DNA of 64,000 bases from Ectopseudomonas oleovorans (GTDB lineage Bacteria; Pseudomonadota; Gammaproteobacteria; Pseudomonadales; Pseudomonadaceae), in assembly GCF_003052605.1 (NCBI RefSeq), contig NZ_QASO01000049.1, positions 1-64,000 of the forward strand, in the 5' to 3' direction. Positions 59,414 to 64,000 of the stretch are shown one piece after another. Made by a program: the position numbers and the translations under genes. Positions within the stretch are counted from its first letter, which is position 1. The number at the start of each line of letters is the position of its first letter. The notes under the pieces are model-generated. The model made no database searches, had not been told where the DNA came from, and saw only the letters and a list, made by a program, of their open reading frames with translations.

Positions 59414-60280
59414 GTGAGTCAGCCCGCCGTCGCAAGTGTCCAGCCAGGCAGCCTTTATGTGGTCGCTACGCCCATTGGCAACCTGGATGACATCAGCGCG
59501 CGGGCCTTGCGGATTCTGCGCGAGGTAGCGCTGATCGCCGCTGAAGACACCCGGCATTCGGCGCGCCTGCTGCAGCACTTTGGCATCCAGACCCCCTTGG
59601 CGGCTTGTCACGAGCACAACGAGCGCGATCAGGGCGGTCGTTTTCTGGCGCGGCTGCAGGCCGGGGAGGATGTCGCGCTGATTTCCGATGCGGGCACGCC
59701 GCTGATTTCCGATCCGGGTTATCACCTGGTGCGCCAGGCGCGTGCGGCTGGTTTCGCCGTGGTGCCGGTGCCGGGGGCCTGTGCACTGATCGCGGCGCTC
59801 TCGGCTGCTGGCTTGCCATCGGATCGATTCATCTTCGAAGGCTTCCTGCCGGCCAAGGCGGCGGGGCGTCGTGCGCGCCTGGAGCAGGTGCGCGAAGAGC
59901 CGCGCACGCTGATTTTCTACGAAGCACCGCACCGGATTCTCGAATGCCTGCAGGACATGCGCGAGGTATTTGGCGATGATCGCCCTGCCTTGTTGGCGCG
60001 TGAGCTGACCAAGACCTTCGAGACCCTGCAGGGGTTGCCGCTGGCCGAACTGTGCGAGTGGGTCGCGGCAGACAGTAATCAGCAGCGCGGCGAGTGCGTG
60101 GTACTGGTGGCAGGCTGGCAGGCGCCGGAAGGTGAGGAGGCGGTCAGCGCCGAGGCGTTGCGCGTGCTCGATCTGTTGCTGTCGGAAATGCCGCTCAAGC
60201 GTGCGGCAGCCTTGGCTGCGGAGATCACCGGGGTGCGCAAGAATGTGCTTTATCAGGTGGCGCTGGAGCGCAAGGGATGA
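59414..60280 (+). CDS. rsmI: 16S rRNA 2'-O-ribose C1402 methyltransferase
   Basis: This 288-residue SAM-dependent tetrapyrrole-methylase-fold enzyme methylates C1402 in the 30S decoding centre. [37 protein letters not shown] and [15 protein letters not shown] are clear. GTG 59414 is preferred because GAGGTG at 59402-59407 fits a ribosome-binding site; ATG 59381 is a less supported alternative. Divergent from lpoA, as in many gammaproteobacteria. Confidence 0.95.
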   Translation: MSQPAVASVQPGSLYVVATPIGNLDDISARALRILREVALIAAEDTRHSARLLQHFGIQTPLAACHEHNERDQGGRFLARLQAGEDVALISDAGTPLISDPGYHLVRQARAAGFAVVPVPGACALIAALSAAGLPSDRFIFEGFLPAKAAGRRARLEQVREEPRTLIFYEAPHRILECLQDMREVFGDDRPALLARELTKTFETLQGLPLAELCEWVAADSNQQRGECVVLVAGWQAPEGEEAVSAEALRVLDLLLSEMPLKRAAALAAEITGVRKNVLYQVALERKG

Positions 60281-60355
60281 GGTTGTCGTGGGAGCGAGCG
60301 CTGCAGAGGGCGCGCTGGGCTAATGCCAGCCAGTTAAGCGTCGACGCTGTCAGTG

Positions 60356-60430
60356 CGTAGGGGCGGCGCCTCGCCGCGAACCAGGGTGATGCGCAATTGA
60401 CAAGCCTCGCCCCGGGGCGGGGCTCCTACG
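60356..60430. repeat. REP-like repeat pair before rnpB
   Basis: The units cgtaggggcggcgcctcgcc (60356-60375) and cgccccggggcggggctcctacg-like sequence (60408-60430) are oriented oppositely with outer cgtagg/cctacg ends. They lie between rsmI and rnpB, a stretch that otherwise holds only two copies of the short TTAACTGACTGGCA-like motif. Confidence 0.65.
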
Positions 60431-60535
60431 AAAGGCCGCTTTGGTGGCCTTATCTGATTGGCATTAGGCGCGCCAGGCTGCTTTTGCTTGCCGCCGGTAG
60501 CTTGCGGCTTGCAGCTTTGTTAACCTTGCCGGCGG

Positions 60536-60882
60536 AGAGTCGATCGGACAGTCGCTGCCTTCGCAAGAAGGGGGAGGAAAGTCCGGGCTCCATAGGGCGG
60601 AGTGCCAGGTAACGCCTGGGGGGCGTGAGCCTACGGAAAGTGCCACAGAAAATAACCGCCTAAGCGCTTCGGCGCCGGTAAGGGTGAAAAGGTGCGGTAA
60701 GAGCGCACCGCACGGCTGGCAACAGTCCGTGGCTAGGTAAACCCCACTCGGAGCAAGACCAAATAGGGTTCCATCGGCGTGGCCCGCGCTGGAACCGGGT
60801 AGGTTGCTAAAGGCGTGCAGTGATGTACGTCGTAGAGGAATGACTGTCCTCGACAGAACCCGGCTTACAGATCGACTCTCCT
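60536..60882 (+). ncRNA. rnpB: RNase P RNA (catalytic component of RNase P)
   Basis: This is the type A bacterial RNase P RNA, which cleaves tRNA 5' leaders. The 5' agagtcgatc (60536-60545) pairs with gatcgactct (60870-60879) as P1. The conserved core includes gaggaaagtccgggctcc (60584-60601), acagaaaataaccgcc and ggtaaacccc. The precursor-tRNA CCA pairing motif region lies in the middle. At about 347 nt it has the usual length. Placement downstream of rsmI and upstream of mraZ matches Pseudomonas. Confidence 0.95.
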
Positions 60883-61087
60883 CCTTTCTTCCTTGCTATA
60901 CCCTTCTATTCCCCGCTCGTCTGAATGCCAAAAAAATCTTACTCTTAATAAATCACTTTAAGTTCGAATTTCAGCCGGCTGGAATGGTTGAAATTTATCT
61001 GTCAAAAGCCAGTTCCGGCGTGCCTTTTCCCCTCGCTTTTGTTCGCTAAATCTCCGTCCTGTAAGGATTTTTCCCTTCTGGAGCGCC
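60883..61087. other. AT-rich spacer between rnpB and the mra promoter
   Basis: About 200 bp, clearly richer in A+T than its neighbours (for example 60937-60975). It follows rnpB through a pyrimidine-rich ctcctttcttcctt tract. No convincing gene is visible; the 81-codon frame across rnpB and this stretch is not credible. Confidence 0.5.
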
Positions 61088-61117
61088 TTGACGGTGGGGC
61101 GTGCGCGTTCCTATAGT
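61088..61117 (+). promoter_or_regulatory. Sigma-70 promoter of mraZ and the dcw cluster
   Basis: TTGACG (61088-61093), an 18-bp spacer and TATAGT (61112-61117) lie 76 bp before mraZ. The -10 is followed at once by the MraZ-type repeats, so the transcription start would fall at or beside the first repeat. Confidence 0.75.
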
Positions 61118-61123
61118 GTGCGC

Positions 61124-61149
61124 AAGTGGTAAGAAGTGGCATGAAGTGG
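61124..61149 (+). promoter_or_regulatory. Triple AAGTGG operator for MraZ
   Basis: Three direct copies of aagtgg start at 61124, 61134 and 61144, exactly 10 bp apart, just downstream of TATAGT. MraZ proteins are known to bind arrays of short direct repeats of TGGG/AAGTG type at about 10-bp spacing and repress their own operon. Confidence 0.7.
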
Positions 61150-61192
61150 GTTTTTTGGGGCATGGAAAGCTAATTACAGGGGAAGCGCAGCC

Positions 61193-61648
61193 GTGTTTCG
61201 CGGAGCTAACGCCATCAGTCTCGACGCCAAAGGGCGCCTCGCGATGCCGAGTCGGTATCGTGACGAGCTCGTTGCGCGTTGCAGTGGCCAGCTCATCGTG
61301 ACCATCGACGCCGTCGACCCCTGTCTTTGCGTTTATCCCCTGGCCGAGTGGGAGCTGATCGAGAGCAAGCTGCGCGAGCTGGCCTCCTTTCGTGAAGAGA
61401 ACCGCCGCCTGCAGCGTCTGCTGATCGGTAATGCCGTCGATCTCGAGCTGGACGCCAGTGGCCGCTTCCTGGTACCGCCGCGTTTGCGCGAATACGCCAA
61501 GCTGGACAAGCGAGCGATGCTCGTCGGTCAGCTGAACAAGTTTCAACTCTGGGATGAAGATTCCTGGAATGCCGTAGCCGAAGCCGACCTCGCTGCCATC
61601 AAGCAGCCCGGTGCCCTTTCCGATGACCTGCGTGATCTGATCCTGTGA
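61193..61648 (+). CDS. mraZ: Transcriptional regulator MraZ
   Basis: This 151-residue protein has two SpoVT/AbrB-like domains ([25 protein letters not shown] and [23 protein letters not shown]). It forms a ring that binds direct repeats and represses the dcw division/wall cluster. GTG 61193 is preceded by GGGGAAGC, a fair ribosome-binding site. It is the first gene of mraZ-rsmH-ftsL-ftsI and overlaps rsmH by GTGA if the earlier rsmH start is used. Confidence 0.96.
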   Translation: MFRGANAISLDAKGRLAMPSRYRDELVARCSGQLIVTIDAVDPCLCVYPLAEWELIESKLRELASFREENRRLQRLLIGNAVDLELDASGRFLVPPRLREYAKLDKRAMLVGQLNKFQLWDEDSWNAVAEADLAAIKQPGALSDDLRDLIL

Positions 61649-61650
61649 CC

Positions 61651-62588
61651 ATGACCGATAGTTTCCGCCATATCACCGTGCTGCTCGACGAAGCCGTCGA
61701 GGGGCTGGCTGTGCGCGCGGATGGCTGCTACGTGGATGGCACCTTCGGGCGTGGCGGACACAGCCGGCTGATCCTGCAGAAGCTCGGGCCAGGCGGGCGG
61801 TTGTTGGGGTTCGACAAGGATCCCCTGGCGATAGCCACCGGGGAAGCATTGGCGGCCGAAGACGGCCGCTTTGTCGTTGTGCAGCGCAGTTTTGCGGAAC
61901 TTGGCGATGAGGCTGTTGTCCGCGGCATTTCCGGTCGGGTCTCCGGCATTCTGCTGGATCTTGGTGTGTCCTCGCCGCAACTGGACGACCCCGAGCGTGG
62001 CTTCAGCTTCCTCAATGACGGCCCGCTGGACATGCGCATGAATCCTGATGCCGGCGTGAGTGCCGCTGACTGGATTGCCTCGGCGGACGAAGATGAAATC
62101 GCCCGGGTGATGAAGGATTACGGCGAAGAGCGTTTCGCCAAGCGTATGGCGCGCGCCGTGGTGCAGCGCCGTGCCGAGCAGCCTTTTACTCGCACCGCTG
62201 ATCTGGCCAAGGTGCTGACCGAGGCCAACCCGGCCTGGGAAAAGGGCAAGAATCCGGCGACCCGTGCTTTCCAGGGTATTCGCATCTTTATCAATAACGA
62301 GCTGGGTGATCTCGAGCGCGGCCTTGAAGCGGCGTTGGAGGCGCTTGAGGTGGGTGGTCGCCTGGTGGTGATCAGCTTCCATTCGCTGGAAGATCGTATC
62401 GTCAAGCAGTTCATGAAGCGTCAGGCCAAGGGCGAGGCAGACAAGCTGCCACGTGACCTGCCGATCATCCCGAAAGCCTTCGAGCCGCGCCTGAAGCTGA
62501 TTGGCAAGCCGGTCTACGCTGGCGCCGCTGAACTCAAGGCCAATCCGCGCTCGCGCAGCGCGGTGATGCGCATCGCGGAGAAGTTGCG

Positions 62589-62592
<4 letters not shown>
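61651..62592 (+). CDS. rsmH: 16S rRNA m4C1402 methyltransferase
   Basis: This 313-residue SAM-dependent N4-methyltransferase modifies the same nucleotide as RsmI, C1402, so both enzymes for m4Cm1402 are in this window. The SAM motif is [37 protein letters not shown] and [17 protein letters not shown] are also typical. ATG 61651 is chosen over GTG 61645, which overlaps the mraZ stop codon. It overlaps ftsL by 4 bp. Confidence 0.96.

Positions 62593-64000
<1,408 letters not shown>

Noticed and set aside
60804-61049. An 81-codon plus frame in the 3' end of rnpB and the AT-rich spacer
   Set aside because: Overlaps the conserved 3' part of RNase P RNA; no ribosome-binding site.

Overview
The window is core chromosome of a high-GC Pseudomonas-type gammaproteobacterium. 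The gene order (gatCAB; mreBCD-maf-rng-yhdP-tldD; ptsO-rapZ-ptsN-hpf-rpoN-lptBAC-kdsCD; mlaFEDCB-ibaG-murA-hisGDC-algW; cysD-cysNC; zapG; trpS; zapE; rplM-rpsI; petABC; sspAB; dolP-gmhA-yraN-lppC; rsmI; rnpB; mraZ-rsmH-ftsL-ftsI) is the one I recall from Pseudomonas aeruginosa. The REP-like repeats and codon use fit the genus; the species cannot be fixed from the sequence alone.

Layout. 1-180: tail of an IS66-family insertion sequence cut by the window edge. 369-3690 (minus): gatCAB, tRNA-dependent amidation. 3916-14893 (plus): cell-shape genes mreBCD, then maf, RNase G, the giant AsmA-like protein YhdP, a nitrilase-family hydrolase and tldD. 14906-16900: yjgA (minus) and pmbA (plus). 16956-24096 (minus): nitrogen-PTS/sigma-54 block, LPS export (lptCAB) and Kdo synthesis (kdsDC). 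24393-32576 (plus): Mla phospholipid transport, ibaG, murA, hisG, hisD, hisC. 32901-39102: algW protease, Nif3-like protein, a lipoprotein hydrolase and a 1079-residue autotransporter, which is the most clearly accessory gene. 39446-42271: sulfate activation. 42272-43183: gene-free region holding a roughly 620-bp imperfect palindrome. 43184-50787: zapG, hydrolase, trpS, zapE, a GlxA-type regulator divergent from an acyl-CoA dehydrogenase, and an aldo/keto reductase. 51035-55913: ribosomal proteins L13/S9, cytochrome bc1, SspAB. 55978-59291 (minus): envelope lipoproteins, SIS isomerase, YraN, LppC. 59414-64000: rsmI, RNase P RNA and the start of the dcw division cluster.

Much of the content serves the cell envelope: peptidoglycan precursor (murA), shape (mre), septation (fts, mraZ, zapE, zapG), LPS (kds, lpt, gmhA), outer-membrane lipid asymmetry (mla) and envelope-stress sensing (algW). 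I found no phage, CRISPR array, restriction or defence system, and no gene cluster that looks like a new multigene system. The unusual material lies between genes: at least six recurring repeat families, a giant palindrome, a repeat lodged inside a terminator-like inverted repeat, a possible ATT start codon for mreC, and a clear 10-bp-phased triple MraZ operator.
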